This document shows, in pieces, positions 1-9,819 of a stretch of DNA of 64,000 nt. Numbering within the stretch: position 1 is the stretch's first letter; every line of letters begins with the position of its first letter. Below the pieces are notes generated by a model. That model had not been told where the DNA came from and searched no databases. It was given only the letters and a program-made list of their open reading frames with translations. The stretch is from Aquarana catesbeiana (taxonomy: Eukaryota; Chordata; Amphibia; Anura; Ranidae). The translations under genes were made by a program, and so were the position numbers. Location: contig NC_133336.1 of NCBI RefSeq assembly GCF_042186555.1, positions 193,499,437-193,563,436 on the forward strand, written 5' to 3'.

Positions 1-1131
1 AGAGGAGGACGCAATTTCACATCATAACGTTGAGATAGGTGGGCCTTATTTATATCATATTCCTGACCTAAGAACTATCACAACATCTTGAAGTTGCCAA
101 GCAGATTCAAACTTTCAGGGTTCATCGGTCATTTTCTAGAGCGTTTTGTGATTAGTGGATGTGGGGTAAAAACAGAAGTTCTTAATACTGAAGCTAAAAT
201 GTATAAATGAGTGAATTTGTTTATAATTTATTTTTAATTTAGCTTGAGAATTTGATCAAATTTAATGCCAAGTTTTAAATTCTAGCTCCCTTATTCACCA
301 TTTATGGCCTTGTCCCAACCTCCAAAGGTGTTGAGTAGAGTTGGTGGGTACAATTAATGGGCTTTTGGAGGTAAATCTTTTTCACCTGCCTATTGTGCTA
401 CTTTGACTCCTCCTCTTTGGACCCTCATTAACTGACAACCGTTTTGTGTGGCTTATTTGTGACCCGCAGACAAATTGCCCTTAGGTGGACCCCCCACGCC
501 CTCCTATCATATCTGTTTGGATTTTAGACCGCAACAAGTGTATCTCGTTTGAAAAGCATACCTATTTCCTTAGAAACTTCATGAGAAAATTTGATGCACT
601 CTGATCACAATGGCTTGAGTTTATGTGCCCCACCCTCGGGTAGGCTCCTTAATGCTTAAGTATAGCTGTACTACAAGTTTTGTTTTTTCTTTATTGTTTC
701 TCCTTATTGATATCTTTTTCTGGATATCGATATTTGGAAGTCAATATGATGTCACAGTAATCACTTAAGTGCCTCTTACTGTATATGTATGCTCCATGAA
801 TATGTCTTGTTTGATCGTTCACGTATCAAAAACTTTTCTAAATAAAATTTGATTTAAAAAAAAATAAATTAAATTTAAGATTTTGGCATGGGACCAAATT
901 AGCTAAGAATGGGAAAACTAGCTAAAATCTTGTTTTCAGTGTTGAACTTCTCTCAGTGATCCCTAGGCTTTTGAGAAGCCCTTGATGAGAAAAGTTTAAA
1001 GAGGACTTTATATAGGACAACTTCCTCAATAATGAGCAGATGGGGGAAGTATATAATCAATACAAATATATACAGATCCCTGCAGGTAGCAATGATGAAT
1101 TTTAATGTTGATGAGTACTGTCTTTTTACAG
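1..1131. other. AT-rich non-coding sequence, presumed intron
   Basis: I see no convincing exon, repeat boundary or RNA gene here. The stretch ends in a pyrimidine-rich splice acceptor at 1121-1131 that leads into the transmembrane exon, so at least its right part is probably intron of that gene. Confidence 0.4.
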
Positions 1132-1257
1132 GAACCATTAGCACATATCTTCTTATAATTTGCTCGGTAACTCTACTTCTTCTCATCCTTGCTATCCTGG
1201 GGTTCCTCTACATGTTCCGTCAACGTCCTTCTGTAAACAACCAAGACCCAATGACAG
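1132..1257 (+). CDS. Transmembrane exon of a single-pass, probably immunoglobulin-superfamily, receptor
   Basis: This is an internal exon, not a complete gene. A pyrimidine tract ending in AG precedes 1132, and the donor AG|GTAATA follows 1257. Both junctions are phase 1. The frame reads a short Thr/Ser stem, then about 24 hydrophobic residues (LLIICSVTLLLLILAILGFL), then a basic stop-transfer stretch (YMFRQRP). This layout is typical of the transmembrane exon of a type I receptor, and phase 1 is the usual phase at exon borders after Ig domains. The reading frame joins without a break to exons at 6061 and 6848. The extracellular exons would lie upstream, outside the window. I do not recognise the specific gene; CD300-, SLAM- or B7-like families are possible but unproven. 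Confidence 0.72.
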
Positions 1258-1602
1258 GTAATACAGTATAAATGATTTTATCTTAAAGTACAGGTATATG
1301 TGAACTTTACATTTCACAGTGGTACTGGATATAATATACTGTAGACATACAATGTTAAAACTTTGTAGGTTTTGTAATAGTAAAAAATCAATTACATACT
1401 GTTTGCATTTGCTTTTATTGGTGATTGTGGGAGGGGAGAAGCTGCTTGAGGTTGCCAGTACCATTACTGAAGCAGAAAGTCAGCTGTCCATGGATTTGCA
1501 TAGACTTTACATAGAAATTGACTGGCTTCAGCTATCATTGTGCATTTCACTGTAAACCAAATTATATGATCACCATGATTAGCTGGCATGGTGGTAACAT
1601 GA
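1258..1602. other. Intron sequence, no feature seen
   Basis: This is AT-rich intron following the donor at 1258. Short open frames here have no recognisable domain or splice context. Confidence 0.4.
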
Positions 1603-2200
1603 TTATTCATCGCAAAGGTGTTCTATCGGGTTGATGTCAGGACTCTGTGCAGGCCAGTCAAGTTCCTCCACCCCAAACTCGCTCATCCATGTCTTTATGG
1701 ACTTTGCTTTGTGCACTGGTGTGCAGTCATGTTGGAACAGGAAGGGGCCATCCCCAAACTGTTCCCACAAAGTTGGGAACATGAAATTTTCCAAAATGTC
1801 TTGGTATGCTGACGCCTTAAGAGTTTCCTTCACTGGAACTAAGGGGCCAAGTCCAACCCCTGAAAAACAACCCCCACACCATAATCCCCCCTCCACCAAA
1901 TGATGTGGACCAATGCACAAAGTAAGGTCCATAAAGACATGGATGAGTGAGTTTGGGGTGGGGGAACATGACTGGACTGCACAGAGTCCTGACCTCAACC
2001 CAAAAGAACACCTTTGGGATGAATTAGAGCGGAGACTGCAAGCCAGGCCTTCTCGTCCAACATCAGTGCCTGACCTCACAAATGCACTTCTGGAAGAATG
2101 GTGAAACATTCCCATAGACACACTCCTAAACCTTGTGGACATCCTTTCCAGAAGAGTTGAAGCTGTTTCTTGGCAGAGCTGCACCAGATTTTGCACTCCC
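1603..2200. mobile_element. Fold-back Tc1/mariner fragment with a duplicated, inverted transposase C-terminus
   Basis: The minus strand reads Tc1 transposase motifs: a GGC-FSG region, FQHDC..H and DWPAQSPDINPIEHL, the segment around the last catalytic acid. The plus strand at about 1913-2104 reads the same C-terminal segment again (SPDLNPKEHLWDELE). The two copies are therefore inverted around a centre near 1890. Both are damaged by substitutions. The same joined architecture occurs at 61185-61760, so this is a non-autonomous family and not a local accident. No terminal repeat could be placed with confidence here. Confidence 0.75.
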
Positions 2201-2546
2201 CAGTTTTAGTAAACCAGCCCCATTGTGTTAACTTGTTGCACAATTTGCCTAGTTGAGCAGAATTGATAAATACAGGTCAACATACCATAAAGTCAGCTGT
2301 AAAAATGATTTTCCAATGCATCTGAAGGCAATGGTGGTTATTTGTGAATGAGTATGCCCCAGGTAACACCGCCTCCATGTTTATCTGTCATTCAGGAATG
2401 ACACTCTCCCAATGTGTGGTAGATATGGGGGCAGGGGTCACCCAGTTACGTCACTGGGTAACCTCCACCCCTACGTTTTACCGGTTAGACGGCTGTGTCC
2501 CTGGGGGGACCCCCCACTGTTTTTTTCTGAATTTTTAATTGTCAGA

Positions 2547-2614
2547 ATTCTTTTGTTTACATTTTAGCTGTCAGTGGGTTTCCCCGCTGACAGCTAAAAT
2601 GTAAACAAAAGAAT
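2547..2614. repeat. Perfect 28-bp-arm hairpin
   Basis: Positions 2547-2574 are the exact reverse complement of 2587-2614, with a 12-base loop between them. The arms contain TTTGTTTACATTTTAGCTG. It is probably the fused termini of a small palindromic element. Confidence 0.8.
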
Positions 2615-2644
2615 GCTGGCAATAGTCATTGTAGTCATTGGTTT

Positions 2645-2960
2645 TTAACCCCTTCCCGCCAACCGTACGCAGATGTGCGTACTTGGTTTTCGGGGGGTTA
2701 TACCGGGATTATGCCCGCAGCTGGAGGCATCATCCTGGTACTGTTTTTTAGAGCCGGCGATCGGCTTTCCAGGGATAACAACCAATGCGGCTAAAAGCCG
2801 CTCGGCTGTTATATCGGAGGAGCGGGAGGGGAGGTCCCCCCTCCCACCGCTCTTACCGGGCCTCCCGTTCCACCGGGAGGCCCGATCAATAATGCGCCGC
2901 CTACGGCGGCTAGGGACAGACTGAAACAAAGCCTTGAGCGGTTTCGTTCCAGTCATGACA
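2645..2960. mobile_element. GC-rich fragment of a TTAA-type (piggyBac-like) non-autonomous element
   Basis: The fragment begins TTAACCCCTTCCCGCC, matching the style of the piggyBac-like terminus at 9336. It then becomes sharply GC-rich, with several short GC palindromes. I found no matching right terminus with TTAA, so it may be truncated. Base composition is unlike the AT-rich flanks. Confidence 0.5.
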
Positions 2961-3480
2961 TCGCTTCCCATTTACTCGGCTACAATTATTATGTATGCAT
3001 TCAAAACTGTGTATAAGCCGTGTATTAGTGAATGGCTTCACTTTATACATGTGCACAAATGTCTCAGAAAAAAACTAATTAATATATTTATAATTGCTCA
3101 AGCAAATATATCATGAAAAGTTCAAAACAGCTCCGAAATTCTTTCTAAATGATTTCACTCCAACACCATGTGAGAAATAAAATCCGTGTTCCAAATAATA
3201 TTTGTGACTTTTCACCCAAAGTGACAACAAATTGCACTCACCAGATGGCCCTGGCCAGCAAGTGACCATAAGACATGAAGTACCTCCTGAAATCCTGGAA
3301 ACCATTCAAGGATCTTTTTCCAGTCGATCGTTCACATGTACGGTGAACTTGGTCGAATAAGCCCCGGGAACAGCCAGATGAAATCTTTGTTATCTATCCT
3401 CCACTCCAATCTCCCACATCAGAAAACCAAGCTCCGCCAAAAAGAGCCAGGGAAGGCAGATATAGTGTAGTATTGTTTGT
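2961..3480. other. Intron sequence, nothing identified
   Basis: No repeat boundary, exon or hairpin was recognised in this stretch. Confidence 0.35.
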
Positions 3481-3653
3481 TTGTTTATTATTAAAAAAAT
3501 GTCACTTACAATATTTCCAGCAGGGGAGTGAATCAGTATATCGGAAACACCTAGTGCGGTGGAAGTCCGTTCAGACAGCGCTATCTGACCAGAGGTGTAT
3601 GCTATACATTAGGCAACCCCCCCCCCCCCCAGCGAAAATGACATGGAGCGCAC

Positions 3654-3716
3654 TGTCAGACCTAGCTTCTATGCATTTCGCGTTCCAGCACGCGTCATCA
3701 GGAAGTGGGTCTGACA
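3654..3716 (-). ncRNA. Hammerhead-ribozyme-like motif (type I, short stem III)
   Basis: Read on the minus strand, an outer stem I of nine pairs (TGTCAGACC with GGTCTGACA) and an inner CTTC/GAAG stem enclose the core CTGATGA. Stem II is GCGT/ACGC with a six-base loop, followed by GAAA. Stem III is formed by self-complementary ATGCAT, followed by A17. The predicted cut is between plus positions 3669 and 3670. One extra C follows CTGATGA, which departs from the consensus. PLEs are known to carry hammerheads with very short stem III. Activity is inferred only. Confidence 0.65.
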
Positions 3717-4016
3717 CAGATTATTTTAGCTTAAATAGTGGACCAGCCAACGGGATTGGTCCAGAACAAAATATAGACTAAAACCTAAAATTCCTCTTAA
3801 AGTTTAAAATATTTTCTATTGCAAACAACTGACTTCAACAGGTGCTAGGGATTCCCATATAGTAACAGATATAAAACAATATGGTACATTTAAAATATAA
3901 TTAAGAGGCAATGGCATTAACAAAGGATGGCTATCCAAAAAAAAACAGCTTATTTTCCAGACCTTTTCTTATGGAAAAATAAAAATAAAAACCGTCATTT
4001 CCCAATACCATTAAAT

Positions 4017-4232
4017 CTCATTGATACAGTAGGGTATACGTTTATAAAACACACACAAAAAAAATAAAAAAATAGAACACAAAAAAACCCCTGCCTAAAC
4101 TTTATCAGAATAATAAAAAAAAACCTCATTGATACAGTAGGGTATACGTTTATAAAACACACACAAAAAAATAAAAAAAAATAGAACACAAAAAAACCCT
4201 ACCTAAACTTTATCAGTATAATATAGAAAAAT
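4017..4232. repeat. Two-copy tandem repeat, period about 108 bp
   Basis: The unit beginning CTCATTGATACAGTAGGG occurs at 4017 and again at 4125. The copies differ mainly in A-run lengths. It lies in the tail of the minus-strand PLE remains. Confidence 0.8.
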
Positions 4233-4545
4233 AAAAAAAGTACATAGGGAGACATCTAGTGGACAGACTTGAGTCTGCAATAACTATGTCAACAAGAGAG
4301 GAAACAGAACCTTCCATTCGGATGAAACAATCATATGCTCTGCCAAGACAGAAATGCTTTCTACAAAACACATGTATCTTCAGCAGAACCAAAGCCCTAC
4401 CGGCTTTTAGATATATATGATCAAACATCCGAAAAAAAATAATTAATTAATAAAATAATCGAAAAACCAAATACTAGCTAAATAGATATAACCATTTACT
4501 TACAAAAAAGTACAGTAATATGCATAAATTCAATAGATCTCTCTA

Positions 4546-4635
4546 CTAATAATCTAAGAGAAAACAATTGAGGTCTATGTCTATGTTGAGGCCAGCTGGC
4601 GCAAGAGAGCCTGTTTCAAAAATCCACCTGGTTTC
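4546..4635 (-). pseudogene. C-terminal end of a PLE ORF2 (GIY-YIG protein)
   Basis: On the minus strand this reads ETRWIFETGSLAP, then GLNIDIDLNCFLLDY and a stop at 4546-4548. It matches the C-termini of PLE A (ESWWIHQLGSLAP, ending LKCFLSNY) and PLE D (ETRWIFLLKSL, ending LNCFINDY). Only about 30 residues remain. The frame upstream is lost near 4650. Confidence 0.75.
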
Positions 4636-4649
4636 AGGTTGCGACACCA

Positions 4650-5420
4650 GTGCGATCCGGAGTAGAAGAAATAGACACAGGGTTGTCATGACTAAGGGAG
4701 GAACAGGTCTGGGAAGGGTTAAATAATTAAGTAAGTTAGTGGGGTAGGGGTGTAGCTTACCTTATTGGAGCATCAAGGGTCAGGTGGTCAGAGTGGAGCC
4801 GCAGGGGGGATTTTGGCACGTGCAAAGACTGATGGGTAATCACTCCGAAAAGTTTCCTTGATTGATGAGTTCCCTCCCCCCAGCCTTATATTCTGGTTAG
4901 GAGGTGGTATAAGAGGGAGGGGGACAATTGGGATGTTTTTAAAAAAAATTAAAAAGTGTAAAAAAAATAAAACATAATAATTAATAAATATATAAATATA
5001 TAAAAATAAATAAATAAATAAAAATTAAAGAGGTTTTTTTTTAATCTTTTGCATTTGTCACAGCAGCTGGTGGGTCAGGGGGTCTTTGGGGGGTCAAGGA
5101 TTAAACAGATTGTAGAAGTATTTGGGCCCATACAGGGAATGGCGCTCCCACCTTGGTTGGTTGTTGGTGGTTCTCCCAGGACCTAGGTCCCATGGGGGAA
5201 AGTAAAATTTGGAAGTCGCAACGTCTTCGAGCCGCCTGGGGCACAGCTGAGGACATAGTTGGTAATAATAATCAAAATGGGATTTAAGGACACCCAAAGA
5301 CCCCCTCCTGGTGTTAAATTGTTCTGTTTGTTGTTATTGATTTGTTTAATAAAAGGGCTGTTGTGGCCATTTAAACCCATGTCACGCAGCATTGTGTTGT
5401 TATTATAAGTTAAAGACCGT
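4650..5420. other. Unidentified insert between two parts of a PLE ORF2
   Basis: This stretch separates two pieces of PLE coding sequence that are contiguous in other copies. It includes an A/T-rich run at 4940-5045 (AATAAATAAA-type) that could be the tail of a retroelement lying on the plus strand. I do not recognise any domain. Confidence 0.35.
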
Positions 5421-5528
5421 AAGTTGACGAATCCTATAGTAATGAATTTTCAGATCCCCACCTCTCCAGTGTGGTAGAATCTTGTCAATCCCACAGAATT
5501 TTAAAAGGGCTGGGTTTTGATTATGGTG
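5421..5528 (-). pseudogene. PLE ORF2 fragment from the GIY-YIG region
   Basis: The minus strand reads HHNQNPALLKFCGIDKILPHW and continues RGGDLKIHYY. It aligns to HDQDPSLLQFCGIDIVYPTW and RGSNRVRG of PLE D (around 52210-52290). Upstream, at 5529-5620, similarity continues only with frameshifts. It belongs with the fragment at 4546-4635. Confidence 0.7.
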
Positions 5529-6060
5529 AGTCCTAAGGTGATAGGAAACTAAATCTATGCTTTCTTAATCCGATCTTAATGTTGTTTACATGCTCATTAA
5601 TCCTTCATAGTCTGAACCCACTTCAGAGATCTCGCCAGGAAGCTGTCAATGTACTTGACCAAACATAAGCTGCCGAGGCATTCCCTGCCTCACAGCTGTA
5701 CATACACATGCCCCTTGTATATGTGCAGTGTTGGGGGGGGGGGTGTCTCCGTGGTAGAGATTAACAAATGCATGTCCACCTTAAACCTATTACCATCCTC
5801 TTCGCTCGTATTGTTATTAAAGGAAACTCCCAAGAGAAATACACATTATATTATTGGTGCCCTTTTTTCTAAAAATGCTGGTTTCCTGTCTTTAATGCTG
5901 CTCCTCCAGTTTCACTTGTGGCATATTTGCTCCAAGTCAAAGTGGAAAAATTGGATTTCCAGGACTGGGCTTTGTTGTTGCGAAAATTCAAAACAGTTCT
6001 TCACTCAACACCGTGCATCAAGTATTGAATTCTTATAACTTGTTATTGCTGATATTATAG

Positions 6061-6095
6061 GTGCTCCACTGAGGGCAGATGAAGGAGAAGTAAAT
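6061..6095 (+). CDS. Short cytoplasmic exon of the transmembrane receptor
   Basis: The acceptor TTATAG ends at 6060, and a strong donor GTGAGT begins at 6096. The exon takes the phase-1 frame from 1257 and reads G-APLRADEGEVN, acidic juxtamembrane sequence. It ends in phase 0, which fits the next exon at 6848. An alternative donor GTAAAT at 6090 would drop two codons and also keep the frame. Support comes from splice sites and frame continuity; the exon is too short for homology. Confidence 0.62.
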
Positions 6096-6297
6096 GTGAG
6101 TATTGCAAAGTGCCTTGAACAAGGTTGGTAGATGTTGCCTCATAGTGGTTGTGGGTGATGAGTGCCCCTTTAAATGTCAGTAGTGTGTGACCCCTTAAAT
6201 GTTGGTGGTAACTGGTGAGTGTCCCATTACTGCTGGTGGTGAATGGTGTTTTTCTCCAAAACATTGGTGGTCAGTGTGCCCCCTTTATAGTCTATAT

Positions 6298-6433
6298 CAG
6301 TGATGGTGAACCTTAGCACCCCAGATGTTTTGGAACTACATTTCCCATGATGCTCATGCACTCTGCAGTGTAGTTGAGCATCATGGGAAATGTGGTTCCA
6401 AAACATCTGGGGTGCCAAGGTTTGCCATCACTG
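6298..6433. mobile_element. 136-bp palindromic hAT-type MITE
   Basis: The ends CAGTGATGG and CCATCACTG are inverted. Nearly the whole element folds on itself (CCCAGATGTTTTGGAACTAC pairs with its complement). The direct repeats GTCTATAT at 6290-6297 and 6434-6441 form an exact 8-bp target-site duplication, as expected for hAT. It lies in the intron of the receptor gene. Confidence 0.9.
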
Positions 6434-6847
6434 GTCTATATGCTCTGTATCCTCTTGATGCTCAGTGGTGGTCAGTGGGCCCCCCTCCTTGTTGCTCAAT
6501 GTGCCCCCTTCCTTTGGTGGTCACTAGGAGCAGTTTTACCCACAGGATCACAGGAGAAGAGGAATTCAGAAGATCATCAGAATCGGCAGCAGCGGAAGAA
6601 GGGGCAGGCTCTTAAACTGTTTTCATTTGTGTTTGCTGTGATTGGCCATCACAGCAATCACAAGGCACAAAGTTAATCAGATTGTCTCTGTACCCAATGG
6701 TTGCACTGGCCACCCATACTTTATTTCTGCAATGCCATTTAAAAAACTACCACCTTCCTGCCATTTTGATACAGTCCAGCAGAAGGGAGGTGGTTGTGTT
6801 GTTTTATTATGACTTTGTTTTATCTATTTATGTGTATTTTTTTTTAG

Positions 6848-6946
6848 AATCCTATCTACTCTGCTGTGAGGCCCAAATCTATGCGTCGTTTGGCGGCCGC
6901 CCAAGAAATGTCCGATGAGCCAGAAAGCATCTATCAGAACATCTAA
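6848..6946 (+). CDS. Last coding exon of the receptor, with two tyrosine signalling motifs
   Basis: A T-rich tract and AG at 6846-6847 form the acceptor. The exon enters in phase 0 and encodes 32 residues before TAA at 6944-6946. It contains NPIYSAV and, close to the C-terminus, ESIYQNI. The second fits the general S/I/V/L-x-Y-x-x-I/V/L pattern of ITIM/ITSM docking sites, and the first is a looser Y-x-x-V motif. Between them is a basic patch (RPKSMRR). When phosphorylated, such tails recruit SH2-domain phosphatases or adaptors, so an immune-cell receptor is likely. The polyadenylation signal is 250 bases downstream. Gene identity is not resolved. Confidence 0.75.
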   Translation, partial: NPIYSAVRPKSMRRLAAAQEMSDEPESIYQNI

Positions 6947-7202
6947 TCCTCACCCGTCTTCTACTGGGCCTACCAACTACTAATGTAAATGGACTGACTT
7001 ATAACAAGTTGGTTTTATGTCTTTTGTTTGACTTGGTGGTGTGTTTTGGATTTTTATAGGATTGATTGCAAAAAGTGGCAGTTGATGAAAGGGAAAACTG
7101 GCAGTTGATTGTCAAAGTACGGACAAACATCTGAGTTGTGAAATCTAACAGCAGATTTGTGCAAGTATTACCTTCTAAAAGACCACCCATGAGTTGAATA
7201 AA
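6947..7202 (+). other. 3' UTR and polyadenylation signal of the receptor gene
   Basis: This follows the TAA stop directly. The first AATAAA is at 7197-7202, giving a 3' UTR of about 270 bases. No further coding is seen on this strand before the repeats begin. Confidence 0.6.
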
Positions 7203-7519
7203 AAAGAGCTGAATTGCACAAAGGAAGCCAATTAGGAGTTAGCTTTCATTATTAAGCTACAGTGGACTAAATGATATGTTGTAATTTGATTGGTTGCTGG
7301 GAGTAGAAGATGTGCTGCCAAGGCTTGAAATATCCTTTAGTTTAAAGCCTGTTTAATACAATTGCACTTATCTTTTGTTGTACAATACCGAGAATTGCTG
7401 CAAACAGTTGTTTGTGTTTTATGTAAATTTTAATGTTGTTTTTGGATATTTACAAGTCTAAAAACTGCTCTTCAATATTATCCCTTCCATCATGTAGGTA
7501 AAATGTATACAAACCTTAT

Positions 7520-7777
7520 TGGGTGGATTTACTAAAGGCAAATAAGACTGTGGCAGTTGCTCCAGAGCTTAGTAAATGAGCAGAAGCTCTGCTGACTTCC
7601 ATCATCCAATCATGTGCAAGCAAAAATGTTTTTTTTTTTCCTTACACGTGATTGGGTATTCTTTGCAAAGTGAAGGTTTACCTCATTTAATGAGCTCTGG
7701 AGCAACTGTACTTGTAGAGTTCAACTGTACTTTGCAAAGTGGACAACAGCCTACTTGTCTTTAGTAAATCAACCCCA
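7520..7777. mobile_element. About 260-bp MITE with inverted ends
   Basis: The left end GGGTGGATTTACTAAAGGCA is inverted at the right as TGTCTTTAGTAAATCAACCC. The interior is partly palindromic (AGCTCT and AGAGCT halves). The superfamily is unresolved because no clean target-site duplication was seen. Confidence 0.7.
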
Positions 7778-7872
7778 GTGTGTGTAAGTGGAGACACTTG
7801 AGAGGGGTCTCAAATGGTATTGGAACTGCACATAACTGTCAAAGCTGAAACACTGAAGCCCATAATTTATAT

Positions 7873-8110
7873 CAGAGGTCACCAAACTTTCTAAACAAGG
7901 GGCCAGTTTACTGTCCTTAAGATTTTATTGGGGTCAGACTGTGCCCAGTCGGAGTAAACAATGCCTCAGCTTTGTTATTGGGGGAGAAATAGTACCCCAT
8001 TGTTGGTGTCAGTGGGAGGAATTATGCCCCATTGTTGGTGTCAGTGACCAGAATAATGCCTCAAGGGCAAAATAAAGGCAAGTAAAAAGGCCGCAGTTTG
8101 AAGACCACTG
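7873..8110. mobile_element. About 238-bp hAT-like MITE
   Basis: The ends CAGAGGTCACCAAACT and AGTTTGAAGACCACTG are inverted. The flanking octamers ATTTATAT and GTTTATTT match at six of eight positions, consistent with a decayed hAT duplication. The interior contains two copies of CCCATTGTTGGTGTCAGTG. Confidence 0.7.
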
Positions 8111-8368
8111 GTTTATTTTACCAAAAAAGGCTTACTGTCAGTTACAATGCCTTGAAAAAGTATTCACACCCCTTAAAATTTTCCACATTTTGTCATGTTA
8201 CAACCGAAAACGCAAATGCATTTTATAGGGATTTTATGTGATAGACCAACACAAAGTGACACATACCGGTAATTGTGAAGTGGAAGGAAAATGATAAATG
8301 GTTTTCAAAATGTTTTAAAAATAAATATGTGAAAAGTGTGGTGTACATTTGTATTCAGCCCCCCTGAG

Positions 8369-8695
8369 TCAATACTTTGTAGAACCCCCTTTCTCTGCAA
8401 TTACAGCTGCAAGTCTTTTTGGGGATGTCTCTACCAGCTTTGCACATCTAGAGAGTGACATTTTTGCCCATTCTTCTTTGCAAAATAGCTCAAGCTCTGT
8501 CAGATTGTATGGAGAACGTCTGTGAACAGCACTTTTCAAGTCTTGCCACAGATTCTCAATTGGATTTAGGTCTGGACTTTGACTGGGCCATTCTAACACA
8601 TGAGTATGCTTTGAACTAAACCATTCCATTGTAGCTCTGGCTGTATGTTTAGGATTGTTGTCCTGCTGGAAGGTGAACCTCCGCCCCAGTCTCAA
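8369..8695 (-). pseudogene. Tc1 transposase, C-terminal catalytic piece
   Basis: The minus strand reads FQQDNNPKHTA, then WPSQSPDLNPIENLWQDLK, the regions around the second D and the final catalytic acid of a Tc1 DDE transposase. A stop follows at the natural C-terminus (about 8369). Upstream coding is cut at 8710 by the MITE and resumes at 9141. Confidence 0.85.
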
Positions 8696-8710
8696 GTCTT
8701 TTGCAGACTA

Positions 8711-9142
8711 ATGCCCCGTACACACGGTCGGATTTTCCGATGGAAAATGTCCGATCGCAGCGTGTTGTCGGAAATTCCGACCGTGTGTGGGCTCCATCGG
8801 ACATTTTCCCTCGGATTTTCCGACACACAAAGTTGGAGAGCAGGAGATAAAATTTTCCGACAACAAAATCCATTGTCAGAAATTCCGATCGTGTGTACAC
8901 AAATCCGACGCACAAAGTGCCACGAATGCTCAGAATAAATAAAGAGATGAAAGCTATTGGCCACTGCCCCGTTTATGGTCCCGACGTACGTGTTTTACGT
9001 CACCGCGTTTAGAACGATCGGATTTTCTGACAACTTTGTGTGACCGTGTGTATGCAAGACAAGTTTGAGCCAACATCCGTCGGAAAAAATCCTAGGATTT
9101 TGTTGTCGGAATGTCCGAACAAAGTCCGACCGTGTGTACACC
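8711..9142. mobile_element. MITE with GTACACACGGTCGGATTTTCC-type ends
   Basis: The ends are inverted: CCCCGTACACACGGTCGGA at left, TCCGACCGTGTGTACACCC at right. Internal copies of GTCCGA/TCCGAC also alternate in orientation. It interrupts the Tc1 transposase frame. The same termini bound the larger elements at 16553-34877 and 61798-63683, so it is a short member of that family. A TA target is suggested but not certain. Confidence 0.75.
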
Positions 9143-9146
9143 CTAT

Positions 9147-9335
9147 AACAGGTTTCTTCTAAGATTGCCCTGTTTGGCTTCATCCATCTTCCCATCAACT
9201 CTGACCAGCTTCCCTGTCCCTGCTGAAGAAAAGCATCCCCACAACATGATGCTGCCACCGCCATGTTTCACGGTGGGGTTGGTGTGTTCAGGGTGATGTG
9301 CAGTGTTAGTTTTCTGCCACACATAGCGATTTACT
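9147..9335 (-). pseudogene. Tc1 transposase, central piece
   Basis: The minus strand reads KHGGGSIMLWGCFSSAGTG, the conserved Tc1 motif that lies between the first and second catalytic aspartates. It continues the frame of 8369-8695 across the MITE. It is cut at 9335 by the piggyBac insertion. Confidence 0.85.
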
Positions 9336-9819
9336 TTAACCACTTCAGCCCCGGAAGGTTTTACCCCCTTCCTGACCAGAGCACTTTTTACAATTCGGCA
9401 CTGCGTCGCTTTAACTGCTAATTGCGCGGTCATGCAATGCTGTACCCAAACGAAATTTGCGTCCTTTTCTTCCCACAAATAGAGCTTTCTTTTGATGGTA
9501 TTTGATCACCTCTGCCGTTTTTATTTTTTGCGCTATACACGGAAAAAGACCGAAAATTTTGAAAAAAAATGATATTTTCTACTTTTTGTTCTAAAAAAAA
9601 TCCAATAAACTCAATTTTAGTCATACATTTAGGCCAAAATGTATTCGGCCACATGTCTTTGGTAAAAAAAATGTCAATAAGCGTATATTTATTGGTTTGC
9701 GCAAAAGTTTTAGCGCCTACAAACTAGGGTACATTTTCTGGAATTTACACAGCCTTTAATTTATGACTGCCTATGTCGTTTCTTGAGGTGCTAAAATGGC
9801 AGGGCAGTACAAAACCCCC

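Larger units (their letters stand above)
3480..5620 (-). mobile_element. Remains of a Penelope-like element (copy E), minus strand
   Basis: Three pieces in minus order support this call. They are a GIY-YIG-region fragment at 5421-5528, the ORF2 C-terminal tail at 4546-4635, and a 3' tail containing a hammerhead-like fold and a tandem repeat. The two protein pieces align to the last 80 residues of the full PLE proteins in this window. The DNA between them (about 4650-5420) is not PLE coding sequence and looks like a later insertion or replacement. The outer boundaries are approximate and I could not find a target-site duplication. Confidence 0.7.

Noticed and set aside
1132..6946. Naming the receptor as SLAM, CD300 or B7 family
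   Set aside because: Only the membrane helix and tail are in the window. The tyrosine motifs alone do not separate these families.
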